Shown: positions 23,326-30,007 of the stretch, piece after piece
Layout: the number at the start of each line of letters is the position of its first letter
How positions within the stretch are numbered: position 1 is the first letter of the stretch
Source of the DNA: a virus
Virus record (IMG/VR): IMGVR_UViG_3300018080_000138
Coordinates: 32,709 to 96,708 of that record
Strand: one strand, 5' to 3'
Length of the DNA: 64,000 nt
The notes under the pieces: generated by a model
What the model was told of the DNA's origin: nothing
What the model saw: only the letters and a program-made list of their open reading frames with translations
Database searches by the model: none
Translations under genes and position numbers: made by a program

Positions 23326-23575
23326 AGTAATAAAAAATGCTAAGCTGGTAGAAATAAGGAGTGATGGTGCTCAAAAATATGAGTATGATGATCCAACAGA
23401 GGAGTTTCCAGCGGTGTGGCTAACAGGGATTCAACGAGCAAGTAATCCGGAGATAGGAATGGTTGGCGACCTCGTTTATAGGAAATTTAGGTCAGGTGCA
23501 TGGTTTATGTTTAGAAGGTATCCTATAAAAAGAGTGAAGGAGAATGAAGATGATACGGATGGTAGTATTAACTAA
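23318..23575 (+). CDS. Small hypothetical beta-rich protein
   Basis: I chose ATG 23318, with AGGAG 8 bases upstream, over the ATG at 23273 in the same frame. This gives 85 residues. The core EEFPAVWLTGIQ and MVGDLVYRKFRSGAWFMFRRYP suggests beta strands with aromatic surface residues. It overlaps the interrupted frame at 23550 by 26 bases. The function is unknown. Confidence 0.6.
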   Translation: MHKVIKNAKLVEIRSDGAQKYEYDDPTEEFPAVWLTGIQRASNPEIGMVGDLVYRKFRSGAWFMFRRYPIKRVKENEDDTDGSIN

Positions 23576-23834
23576 GAAACGTCTCATGGAAATTAAAAAA
23601 ATGTCAAAAGTAAAAGTCAACACGGATGAATATAAAAAGGTTCATGGTAAATGTCCGGATAATAATACGGATGCTATTTAGACGGTTAGTATAGATGGTA
23701 TAGTGAAAGATAGATCATTTTCAGTATATCTAAATTGTTTAACTATAAATAATAAGAAAGCTACGGTAAAAGAATTAGAGCCGTTACGTAGAGGCGCAAA
23801 AAATGGATTAGATGGGTTAAAAAGGAAAATATAA
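23550..23834 (+). pseudogene. Small VNTDxY..HGK-family frame interrupted by TAG
   Basis: The frame starts at ATG 23550 (AGGAG upstream), reads 43 codons including KVKVNTDEYKKVHGKCPDN, meets TAG at 23679-23681, and continues open for 50 codons to TAA at 23834. The continuation (SIDGIVKDRSFSVYLN, KKATVKELEPLRRGAK) looks like protein. The N-terminal motif matches the protein at 21704. TAG is a normal stop elsewhere in this genome, so this is more likely a recent nonsense mutation than recoding. A 43-residue product may still be made. Confidence 0.5.
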
Positions 23835-23835
23835 A

Positions 23836-24204
23836 ATGAACATATATGTTGAAACTATTGTACCTAATAAGTATAGTGTTAAGTTATTAGGCTATAATGC
23901 AGTATTACATTATAAGGTAGTTGATAATCCTATGGATATAATTAATGAAATATTTACAGGTATTGGGTGGTATTTAGATATGAAAGAAATGTTTAATGAT
24001 GATCCTGAAAGTATTTGTGTCAACCAAGATAAGTTACAGGGTGAACAGATTGTAGGGCGGACTGTTGAAATAAAAGATGGTTTTTGGAATGCTGGTTACC
24101 GTGGGATGGTTACTGAGTATGAAGGCATTGTTGGCTGGTACACGGTTATCATTAATGAAATTAGTTTTATCTATGTACGTGACGAATTTGTTGTACTTAA
24201 TTAG
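23836..24204 (+). CDS. Hypothetical protein with SH3-like C-terminus
   Basis: A 122-residue protein. Residues 1-65 are alpha/beta (MNIYVETIVPNKYSVKLL, NPMDIINEIFTGIGWYLDM). Residues 66-122 (VGRTVEIKDGFWNAGYRGMV to YVRDEFVVLN) have the strand and Gly pattern of a KOW/SH3-like barrel. The start directly follows the interrupted frame at 23550. The function is unknown. Confidence 0.6.
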   Translation: MNIYVETIVPNKYSVKLLGYNAVLHYKVVDNPMDIINEIFTGIGWYLDMKEMFNDDPESICVNQDKLQGEQIVGRTVEIKDGFWNAGYRGMVTEYEGIVGWYTVIINEISFIYVRDEFVVLN

Positions 24205-24219
24205 ATAAGGAGATTTTTA

Positions 24220-24351
24220 ATGAAGACATTACCTACAAAGAAAGAAGTCGATGAGTTTTATGCCGCATATGGTACTACTAATTTTTATGTAATGGATGCC
24301 GATAAAAAAGTAAAAGAAATTCTTACACAGCTATATAAAGAGGGTTTTTAA
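24220..24351 (+). CDS. Tiny protein, EFYA family paralogue
   Basis: A 43-residue frame, MKTLPTKKEVDEFYAAYGTT to YKEGF, with AAGGAG 7 bases upstream. It is clearly related to the first two-thirds of the protein at 22908. It is shorter and may be a truncated copy. Confidence 0.55.
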   Translation: MKTLPTKKEVDEFYAAYGTTNFYVMDADKKVKEILTQLYKEGF

Positions 24352-24430
24352 CCAAGGCCTCATTTACAAAGGTTGTACTGAAAAATATTAGGGATATGAA
24401 CGGTTAAATAGTATAGTTAGTGGAGATGGT

Positions 24431-24781
24431 ATGAGAAAAATAAAAATACCTATAAAGTATAAGGAACAATTAGAGGCAAGATTTGATCCAAAAAACCTTA
24501 TTTGTGATTTTTCAACAAATAATTATTACATTAGAATTCCATGTCCATTATGCGAGGATTATGGAGGTAATTTGGTTTGTAGTAATTGTCCATTTCGTGA
24601 ACCTATAGATTTATGCAAAGTTGATAGTTCTTGCGGGGGTTTTGTTGAAGACATTATTGGTTTACCTAAATTTTCTTGGACAAAAGCAGACATAATAATA
24701 CATAAGACATTATATAATCAGGCTGTTGAGCAATTAATTGAACTCAGAAGTAAAGCAAAGGAGTACATTGAGTGGGTATAA
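24431..24781 (+). CDS. Cys-rich KIPIxY-family protein
   Basis: A 116-residue protein, MRKIKIPIKYKEQLEARF, with a CPLC-x(9)-CSNCPF-x(6)-C-x(6)-C cluster that probably binds zinc, and a C-terminal helix starting SWTKADIIIHK and ending EYIEWV. It is paralogous to proteins at 18059 and 28112. It is the last gene before the module-3 terminators. The function is unknown. Confidence 0.65.
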   Translation: MRKIKIPIKYKEQLEARFDPKNLICDFSTNNYYIRIPCPLCEDYGGNLVCSNCPFREPIDLCKVDSSCGGFVEDIIGLPKFSWTKADIIIHKTLYNQAVEQLIELRSKAKEYIEWV

Positions 24782-24841
24782 AAGTATGGAGTATACCCCA
24801 TATAATTTGGTTAAAAGTATGGGATAAACTCCATACTTTTG
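24781..24841 (+). terminator. Double palindromic terminator, module 3
   Basis: Two related hairpins lie in tandem. The first has TATGG with CCATA (24785-24803). The second has AAAAGTATGG (24813-24822) with CCATACTTTT (24831-24840), a 10-bp stem that carries its own A and T runs and should work in both directions. They are variants of the palindrome in modules 1, 2 and 4. Confidence 0.75.
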
Positions 24842-24924
24842 TAATAAAATAAACAACTAATTTTATAGAGCCGGTATATTCCCGGCAAACCCTTACAATA
24901 AAAATGCTCATTTCTTAGAAGGTT

Positions 24925-24953
24925 TGGGATGATTCTTGCAATATAATATAATG
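24925..24953 (+). promoter_or_regulatory. Repeated promoter, copy 4
   Basis: TGGGATGATTCTTGCA (24925-24940) followed by ATATAATATAATG, identical to copies 2 and 5 across the core and about 12 bases upstream. It starts the operon containing the RadC-like and sigma-like genes. Confidence 0.7.
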
Positions 24954-24997
24954 AAAATAAAGACAAAAAATAACAATTTAAAATATGAGGCATTAAA

Positions 24998-25183
24998 ATG
25001 AAACGCAAGGTCAGTAAAAAAGAAATGGAATTATATATAGAGCCAGCAGAAAAAATATATAATTCGATGTCAGTAGTAGAGTTTGACTTATTAATTCAAG
25101 CCGCAAAAAATCGAGCAGACAAGTTTAATAAAGGAACAGTTGCAAAAGATACATTGAGATCAATTGTAGTTCCAGAAGATTGA
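24998..25183 (+). CDS. Small basic hypothetical protein
   Basis: A 61-residue protein, MKRKVSKKEMELYIEPAEKIY, then a helix (VVEFDLLIQAAKNRADKFNKG). It is the first gene after promoter copy 4, with a GAGG ribosome site. The function is unknown. Confidence 0.55.
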   Translation: MKRKVSKKEMELYIEPAEKIYNSMSVVEFDLLIQAAKNRADKFNKGTVAKDTLRSIVVPED

Positions 25184-25296
25184 AGCCATCTGACCTTTAT
25201 AATAATGAAGTCGGGGAGTGGCGTGGGCATGGTTATTGTACACAATAAGTAGGTTAGATTTCGGTCAATGACGTTAAAGTAGAGGAGTATGATAAG

Positions 25297-25521
25297 ATGA
25301 ATAATCAAACATTCATTAATAATCATATAGGGGTACAACAGCATAAAAGTAAGTACAAAGATTTATATGTTGTTACTGTTAGGTCTAAACTTGTTGTTAG
25401 ATTATTGAAGGAACGATTTGAGATTTCCACTAAGCGGGGTAAAGTAGTAAAATTTGATCAAGGTGAACTTGACATATTAAAGCGACTGATACTACAACAT
25501 TATTTAGATAATAACTATTAA
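25297..25521 (+). CDS. Small hypothetical protein
   Basis: A 74-residue protein with strands (KDLYVVTVRSKLVVRLL) and helices (GELDILKRLILQHYLDNN). AGAGGAG precedes the ATG. The preceding 110 bases (25184-25296) hold no gene I can support. The function is unknown. Confidence 0.6.
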   Translation: MNNQTFINNHIGVQQHKSKYKDLYVVTVRSKLVVRLLKERFEISTKRGKVVKFDQGELDILKRLILQHYLDNNY

Positions 25522-25546
25522 CCATAAAATTGGATGAGGTGATAGA

Positions 25547-25900
25547 GTGGTACAGCAGTTGAGTTCGATTGAGAAGCGGTTAACAATACAATATAATAGT
25601 TCGATGTTGCATGAGCTTAAGACAGAATTGGAATCAAGAGGGATTACATTAAGTGTTATTGAGTTTAATGTAAAATTGGCGGATTATATCATTAAACCAT
25701 TACCGTTAGCGTTGTTATGCTCGTTTAATACGGAGGAGAAGGTATATAAATACAGGGTGACGGTTGCCGATAATAAGTATGTTATTGTTGATGGTGATGG
25801 TTTGGCAGTTGCAAGGACTTCGGCGGTTGATTATGCAGTTGATGAGATAATTGATGATGTTGTTTTTAGTGTAACATCAATAAAAGGAAAAGATAAATGA
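25547..25900 (+). CDS. Hypothetical protein
   Basis: A 117-residue protein starting at GTG 25547 with the strong leader GAGGTGATAGA. An N-terminal helical part (SSMLHELKTELESRGITLSVIEF) is followed by strands (VYKYRVTVADNKYVIVDGDGLAVAR). It overlaps the RadC-like gene by 4 bases (ATGA). The function is unknown. Confidence 0.6.
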   Translation: MVQQLSSIEKRLTIQYNSSMLHELKTELESRGITLSVIEFNVKLADYIIKPLPLALLCSFNTEEKVYKYRVTVADNKYVIVDGDGLAVARTSAVDYAVDEIIDDVVFSVTSIKGKDK

Positions 25901-26382
25901 ATGAACTTAGTAGACAAAAAAAGGTGGAAGTATTATATCAACTACAATATGTTGAACCTGTTATTGTACGGGATAAGACAGTGGCAAGTAAAACTGTGGG
26001 GTGTCCTGAGGATATAGTAAATATTTTACGTGAGCTGAAGTATGCTGCAGTTGAAAAGTTTATTGGTGTATATCTTGACTCAAGAAATCATGTTTTAGCG
26101 GTATCAATTTTACATGTTGGCGGTATTACGGAAACAGTAGTTGATCCTAAAATAGTATTTGGAATGGCATTTTTATGCAATGCTACTGCATTGGTGGTAG
26201 TACATAACCATCCATCCGGGAATAATGCGCCAAGTGACAAAGATAAAGAAATGACAAGAAAACTTGTTACATGTGGTGATTTTTTAGATATAAAGTTATT
26301 TGATCATATTATAATAGGTAGTGATGGATATTATTCATTTGCTGAATCTTTGGGCGATGAATTACTCATTGGTCGACATTGA
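25897..26382 (+). CDS. radC: RadC-like JAB/JAMM-domain protein
   Basis: The 161-residue protein matches the RadC C-terminal JAB domain. A Glu comes early (AVEKFIGVYLDSRNHVL), and the JAMM motif is VVVHNHPSGNNAPSDKDKEMTRKL (HxH-x-SG-x(4)-S-x2-D). It ends DHIIIGSDGYYSFAE. RadC-family proteins occur widely in plasmids, phages and genomic islands. Despite the name, a DNA-repair role is not established, and peptidase or nuclease activity has been proposed. The N-terminal helix-hairpin-helix of long RadC proteins is missing. Confidence 0.88.
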   Translation: MNELSRQKKVEVLYQLQYVEPVIVRDKTVASKTVGCPEDIVNILRELKYAAVEKFIGVYLDSRNHVLAVSILHVGGITETVVDPKIVFGMAFLCNATALVVVHNHPSGNNAPSDKDKEMTRKLVTCGDFLDIKLFDHIIIGSDGYYSFAESLGDELLIGRH

Positions 26383-26409
26383 TTTAGTAGTAATAGATTG
26401 GAGGATGTA

Positions 26410-26628
26410 ATGGCAGCAAAGTTGAATAAGTTGCTTAGTGGTAGTATTAGGCAGTCAGATTATACCCCTGGTACATTGAAGCGATTGGCAAAAAAGACTG
26501 CAAATGATTTTAACGCAATTCAATACAATTACGCAATTAGACATTCTGCAAAAACACATCAAATGTTATTAGTGGTTGACATGATGCTAAAAAGTTTGAA
26601 ATTAGTCACACATACAGTAGTTTTATAG
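26410..26628 (+). CDS. Small basic hypothetical protein
   Basis: I use ATG 26410, with TTGGAGGATGTA upstream, instead of TTG 26398. The 72-residue protein is basic and helical: AAKLNKLLSGSI, GTLKRLAKKTANDFNAI, KTHQMLLVVDMMLKSLKLV. The function is unknown. Confidence 0.6.
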   Translation: MAAKLNKLLSGSIRQSDYTPGTLKRLAKKTANDFNAIQYNYAIRHSAKTHQMLLVVDMMLKSLKLVTHTVVL

Positions 26629-26643
26629 TAAAAGGAATGTATT

Positions 26644-27051
26644 ATGAAACCAGAAAAAGTGTACTTGGTCGATGTGGATGATGTTTTTTTGGCGGGTTTA
26701 TCAAGATCACAGAGGTCTCGTATTAAATCAAGGGGATATATTATTTTTGGCTATCATAGACAACAAATTAACGTGAATTATGATAACATTGATTTTGAGA
26801 TAAAAGATATAAGAAAAATTGTTGGTAGTGAACTTCATAAGTATATTTCCTATGGCCATTATTATTTTGATGACATTGTGTCGGAGGTAGTCTATAATTT
26901 TCTAAGAAAGTCGGGAAAAATAAAGAAAAATGCCATAGGTTTTTTAAGATCAATAACAAAATCAACATGTATGAATTTTTGTAAAAAGTCATGGGCTGTG
27001 AAGGAATATCCAATGACAGGAGTTGGAATAGATGAAAGAAATATACAATAA
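26644..27051 (+). CDS. Possible ECF-sigma region-2-like protein
   Basis: In this 135-residue protein, residues about 75-122 (YFDDIVSEVVYNFLRKSG then NAIGFLRSITKSTCMNFCKKSW) resemble sigma-70/ECF region 2, whose pattern is D-L/I-V-Q-E-V-F then a-F-L-x-x-I-x-x-N/T-x-C-x-D-x-x-R/K-K. No region 4 follows; the chain ends 17 residues later. The N-terminal 60 residues (YLVDVDDVFLAGLSRSQRSRI) are unmatched. It could be a transcription factor acting with host RNA polymerase on the repeated promoters around it. This is a motif-level inference. Confidence 0.4.
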   Translation: MKPEKVYLVDVDDVFLAGLSRSQRSRIKSRGYIIFGYHRQQINVNYDNIDFEIKDIRKIVGSELHKYISYGHYYFDDIVSEVVYNFLRKSGKIKKNAIGFLRSITKSTCMNFCKKSWAVKEYPMTGVGIDERNIQ

Positions 27052-27068
27052 GGAATAGTATAATTATT

Positions 27069-27287
27069 ATGAAAAAAATAAAAATAACGAACAATGTTCA
27101 TTTTATATTGGAACATGAGCTATTAGTAGTTTCATTTCCGTCGGGAACAATAGTCGGTTATAGAAGGTATCCAAAAGAATTGGATAAAACGGTTATTATT
27201 GATTGGTTGGAAAAGAATTTTGGTACAAAGATAGCCCATGATTACTTGGATAAAATTTTAAGTGACCAGGATTTGGAATGGGAATAA
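27069..27287 (+). CDS. Small acidic protein, WL-x(3)-FG family
   Basis: A 72-residue protein: strands (HFILEHELLVVSFPSGTIVGY), then a helix TVIIDWLEKNFGTKIAHDYLDKIL. The helix matches EIVVWLKTYFGEAEAQKFQDVV in the protein at 27653, so the two are paralogues on either side of module 4. The function is unknown. Confidence 0.6.
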   Translation: MKKIKITNNVHFILEHELLVVSFPSGTIVGYRRYPKELDKTVIIDWLEKNFGTKIAHDYLDKILSDQDLEWE

Positions 27288-27299
27288 TTTAGTCATGTT

Positions 27300-27328
27300 A
27301 ATGTATGGAGTATACTCCATACATTTTA
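27300..27328 (+). terminator. Palindromic terminator, module 4
   Basis: A perfect 26-base palindrome spans 27300-27325, with the core GTATGGAGTATACTCCATAC at 27303-27322, followed by ATTTT. It ends the operon driven by promoter copy 4. The following 120 bases are about as similar to module 1 as two recent copies would be. As DNA, a perfect palindrome could also be a repressor site. Confidence 0.75.
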
Positions 27329-27445
27329 GTCAAGAATTGGGCATAGATTACATACTTTTGTGCCTATATGACATGTTATAGTTATATATAGTAGGTGTGA
27401 GCCTTTTGTCCCATGTTAGAAAAAACTTCCTTTTCTTAGAAGGTT

Positions 27446-27475
27446 TGGGATGATTCTTGCAATATAATATAATGA
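27446..27475 (+). promoter_or_regulatory. Repeated promoter, copy 5
   Basis: TGGGATGATTCTTGCA (27446-27461) followed by ATATAATATAATG, identical to copies 2 and 4. It starts transcription toward the tiny genes at 27499-28843. Confidence 0.7.
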
Positions 27476-27498
27476 AAATAAAAAGGTAAGTTAAAATA

Positions 27499-27612
27499 AT
27501 GCAGAAAAAATATGAGGAATTAATTAAGCGATTGGATGCCATGTATTTGGCGGCAATAGAATTATCAAAGAGGTATGATAAAATTTTATCATATATTTTG
27601 GATGAGAAATGA
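27499..27612 (+). CDS. Tiny helical protein
   Basis: A 37-residue frame, MQKKYEELIKRLDAMYLAA to SYILDEK, an amphipathic helix throughout. It is the first frame behind promoter copy 5, although its ribosome site (AAAGGTAAG) is distant. It is plausible as a real microprotein, but unproven. Confidence 0.4.
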   Translation: MQKKYEELIKRLDAMYLAAIELSKRYDKILSYILDEK

Positions 27613-27652
27613 GGGGTATTAATTATAACGCAAATTAAATCAGGCATGAGAA

Positions 27653-27865
27653 ATGAAAACATATGAGCAAGTAATTCATGTTACAGATACAGTTTATATT
27701 ATCCCGGCACTTAGACGGTGTGTGTACCATAAATTGGATACAATTCTTGGTGTAAAATATATTGATTCTCATACATCAACCGATGAAATTGTAGTCTGGT
27801 TAAAAACTTATTTTGGTGAGGCTGAGGCCCAAAAATTTCAAGATGTAGTAGTAGGGAGGTTATGA
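27653..27865 (+). CDS. Small protein, WL-x(3)-FG family paralogue
   Basis: A 70-residue protein, strand-rich N-terminus (VIHVTDTVYIIPALRRCVYH) and helix DEIVVWLKTYFGEAEAQKFQDVV. It is paralogous to the protein at 27069. A GAGG-type ribosome site is not obvious (ATGAGAA upstream). The function is unknown. Confidence 0.55.
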   Translation: MKTYEQVIHVTDTVYIIPALRRCVYHKLDTILGVKYIDSHTSTDEIVVWLKTYFGEAEAQKFQDVVVGRL

Positions 27866-27949
27866 TATTAATTATTGTTTATTAGTTGAGTGAGGGGTAG
27901 TATGCTGTTACTCAGCCATTTATTTTATTATTATTTATAGGGTGGTAAA

Positions 27950-28072
27950 ATGAAATTCAAACATGGTTTGTATCTCATGAAAAAATTGGAACTGCTACGA
28001 CTTAACAGTAGTAAGAATAAAAAACAAATTCGTCGGGTTGAAACCGCATTATATGTAAAAATTATGAGGTAG
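27950..28072 (+). CDS. Tiny basic protein
   Basis: A 40-residue very basic helix, MKFKHGLYLMKKLELLRLN, then KNKKQIRRVETALYVKIMR. GGGTGGTAAA precedes the ATG. The product could bind nucleic acid. It is short and uncertain. Confidence 0.4.
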   Translation: MKFKHGLYLMKKLELLRLNSSKNKKQIRRVETALYVKIMR

Positions 28073-28111
28073 TGATAAAAGTATTAATTATATTACTAAA
28101 GAGTAAATAAG

Positions 28112-28459
28112 ATGACTAAGCTAATTTTACCGAGTAATTTTAGAAGTATTACCATAAAAAGATATGACCCAGTATTTTCTGTAAAGGTGTACGATGATTT
28201 ATTGGGTATAAAAATTAGATCATCTATATGTGATTTGTATTTAAGGGATGTCAATTGTTCGTTATGTCCTTTTAATCAGTTTGTTGTACAAAGAACTGGT
28301 TGTATAGAGTTATTTAGGACTATTTTGGGTGAAAAGTTGGCATTTAGTGATAGATTATCCGGGGTATTTTGGTTTAGTTATATGTCGGATAAGGTTATTC
28401 CACAACTTGAAGTAATAAGAAATTTTTTTGAGTATGATGTTGTATGGTATAAGGTATAG
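28112..28459 (+). CDS. Cys-rich family protein (divergent copy)
   Basis: A 115-residue protein, MTKLILPSNFRSITI, with C-x(8)-CSLCPF-x(8)-GC in the middle and a C-terminal helix with FWFSYMSDKVIPQLEVIRNFF. The layout matches proteins at 18059 and 24431, though the first CPLC pair is reduced to one Cys. The function is unknown. Confidence 0.6.
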   Translation: MTKLILPSNFRSITIKRYDPVFSVKVYDDLLGIKIRSSICDLYLRDVNCSLCPFNQFVVQRTGCIELFRTILGEKLAFSDRLSGVFWFSYMSDKVIPQLEVIRNFFEYDVVWYKV

Positions 28460-28467
28460 AAATATTT

Positions 28468-28638
28468 ATGGAAGATTATATAGGGAAAAAGTTAAATTTT
28501 AATTATTTTGCATTATTTCAAAGTATTGCAGTATCATGGTGGATTGCAAGGTATGTGTCCTGGATAGTTGGATATGTAATAGAAGCAACTAAGGTTTGCC
28601 TTGATTATGGATTTGATATTCTTATAATAAAAATTTAG
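28468..28638 (+). CDS. Small hydrophobic protein
   Basis: A 56-residue frame, MEDYIGKKLNFNYFALF, followed by hydrophobic stretches AVSWWIARYVSWIVGYVI and YGFDILIIKI, so probably membrane-associated. It starts 8 bases after the preceding stop; the ribosome site is weak. Translation is likely but unproven. Confidence 0.4.
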   Translation: MEDYIGKKLNFNYFALFQSIAVSWWIARYVSWIVGYVIEATKVCLDYGFDILIIKI

Positions 28639-28651
28639 TTGGAGGAGTTTT

Positions 28652-28843
28652 ATGTTTGGATTAGGCGATACATCATTATGCACGAGAATTCCGTGTCCTG
28701 GATATCATCATATACCTTTACCAGATTTTTGGAGAATTAAAAAGAGGGAATTGGTAAAAGTAAAACTTAGAAAGGAAGTAGTTAGAAAAGTTAGGTATTC
28801 AAGAAGAATGATGCTAATTAAAACCAGAAAGGTTAGTGAGTAG
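28652..28843 (+). CDS. Small basic protein with Cys pair
   Basis: A 63-residue protein, MFGLGDTSLCTRIPCPGYHHIPLPDF then a very basic tail (KRELVKVKLRKEVVRKVRYSRR). GGAGGAG lies 5-8 bases before the ATG. C-x4-C with HH might bind metal; the tail should bind nucleic acid. The function is unknown. Confidence 0.6.
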   Translation: MFGLGDTSLCTRIPCPGYHHIPLPDFWRIKKRELVKVKLRKEVVRKVRYSRRMMLIKTRKVSE

Positions 28844-29357
28844 AATAATGCTAAAAAGAATGTGGAAATATATTACGGCACAAGGTACAATAAGTATTTT
28901 GTTTGGTTGCCATAGTATAGTACATTCAATTTCTATTTTAATAAGATGGTATCAAATCTATGGAAAATGGCCAGAGTTTTGGGAAATAGTTTGTATTTTT
29001 CTTCATGATATAGGCCATATTGGAAGAGATTATCTAAGTAAGGAAATTGAAAAAGATAATCATTGGAAGTTAGGTGCAAGAATAGCATGTTCTTTATTTG
29101 GGCCAAGAGGAATGATTTTTATAGCCGCACATTATCCAAAAGTTGGTTTTGATAAGAATAAATTGTTCTATGCGGATGTTCGTAGTTATGAGATTGTTCC
29201 ACGATGGTGGGTAGTTTCAAATGCTATTTTTGAACCTAAGTTAAAAAAAGGGAAGACGATTAGGGAAGCGGTTGATACGTTTATTAAAGATGTCAGAAAA
29301 AGAGAACAAACGGGTATATATGTCGGTAACCATGACCTTTATTTAACGAGGAAATAA
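28836..29357 (+). CDS. HD-domain protein (putative phosphohydrolase)
   Basis: A 173-residue protein with an HD-like arrangement: an early His pair (GCHSIVHSISIL), then the HD dyad in IVCIFLHDIGHIGRDYL, and a later conserved-type His (FIAAHYPKVGFD). HD proteins hydrolyse phosphate esters of nucleotides or cyclic nucleotides. Phage versions may alter nucleotide pools or signalling. The start is GTG 28836 or ATG 28848; neither changes the domain. The substrate is unknown. Confidence 0.65.
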   Translation: MSRIMLKRMWKYITAQGTISILFGCHSIVHSISILIRWYQIYGKWPEFWEIVCIFLHDIGHIGRDYLSKEIEKDNHWKLGARIACSLFGPRGMIFIAAHYPKVGFDKNKLFYADVRSYEIVPRWWVVSNAIFEPKLKKGKTIREAVDTFIKDVRKREQTGIYVGNHDLYLTRK

Positions 29358-29588
29358 ATGGATAGGGAAAGTATTAACGGTATTATTTTATCGTATAAAA
29401 ATACATTAGAAATGTACCAGGCATCATTGCTAAGTTATGGGCAATTTGAAGATAACATTATGTGTTTATATGGGTATGTGATGGAAGAATTTGATACTAT
29501 TGAATCCTTTAGAGAGTATGGAATATCCATTAATAAAGAAGTAGATGAGCTATGCAGTTTATTTATAACATTAATGGATGAAGATTAA
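29358..29588 (+). CDS. Small acidic hypothetical protein
   Basis: A 76-residue acidic helical protein, SINGIILSYKNTLEMYQASLL to ELCSLFITLMDED, starting right at the stop of the HD gene. The high acidity and small size are typical of phage proteins that bind host factors, but nothing specific is seen. Confidence 0.6.
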   Translation: MDRESINGIILSYKNTLEMYQASLLSYGQFEDNIMCLYGYVMEEFDTIESFREYGISINKEVDELCSLFITLMDED

Positions 29589-29689
29589 AAATTTTTAAGA
29601 AATGCCTGTTATCAGTATTATAATAAAGGATAGTAATTATACAAAAAACTTTTCATGGTATTGCCAAATAAAAAAGGAAGGAGTATAGA

Positions 29690-30007
29690 ATGCAAGAAAG
29701 AAGTAAGGAAACCAAAATAGGCAAACGAGTGACAGTTAATTGTATTAAAGCATTAAGTCCTGATACATTAGTTATTGGAAGATTAAATAACTCAATATTT
29801 ATTGGTAGAGTTAGGGTTATAAAGTTAGTTAGGGGTAGAAAAAGAGTAAGAAAGGTAAAATATATTGAGACAATTAGAAGAATTGGTTTTAAAAAAACAA
29901 GATTAAATTTAGTAACTTTTCTTAAGAGTGAAGGTATTGTGTATATGGTGGATGAAGGTGACCAGGAATCGTTGTTGAAAGCATTTTTTAGGGAGACTTA
30001 TGATTAG
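29690..30007 (+). CDS. Small basic hypothetical protein
   Basis: A 105-residue protein, strongly basic in the middle (RVRVIKLVRGRKRVRKVKYI), predicted mostly strands, with a helical acidic end (EGDQESLLKAFFRETYD). AAGGAAGGAG precedes the ATG. It overlaps the next gene by 8 bases. The function is unknown. Confidence 0.6.
   Translation: MQERSKETKIGKRVTVNCIKALSPDTLVIGRLNNSIFIGRVRVIKLVRGRKRVRKVKYIETIRRIGFKKTRLNLVTFLKSEGIVYMVDEGDQESLLKAFFRETYD

Noticed and set aside
23679-23681. Genome-wide recoding of TAG
   Set aside because: TAG ends recA, the HU-like gene and many other genes with a new start right after, so it functions as a stop.
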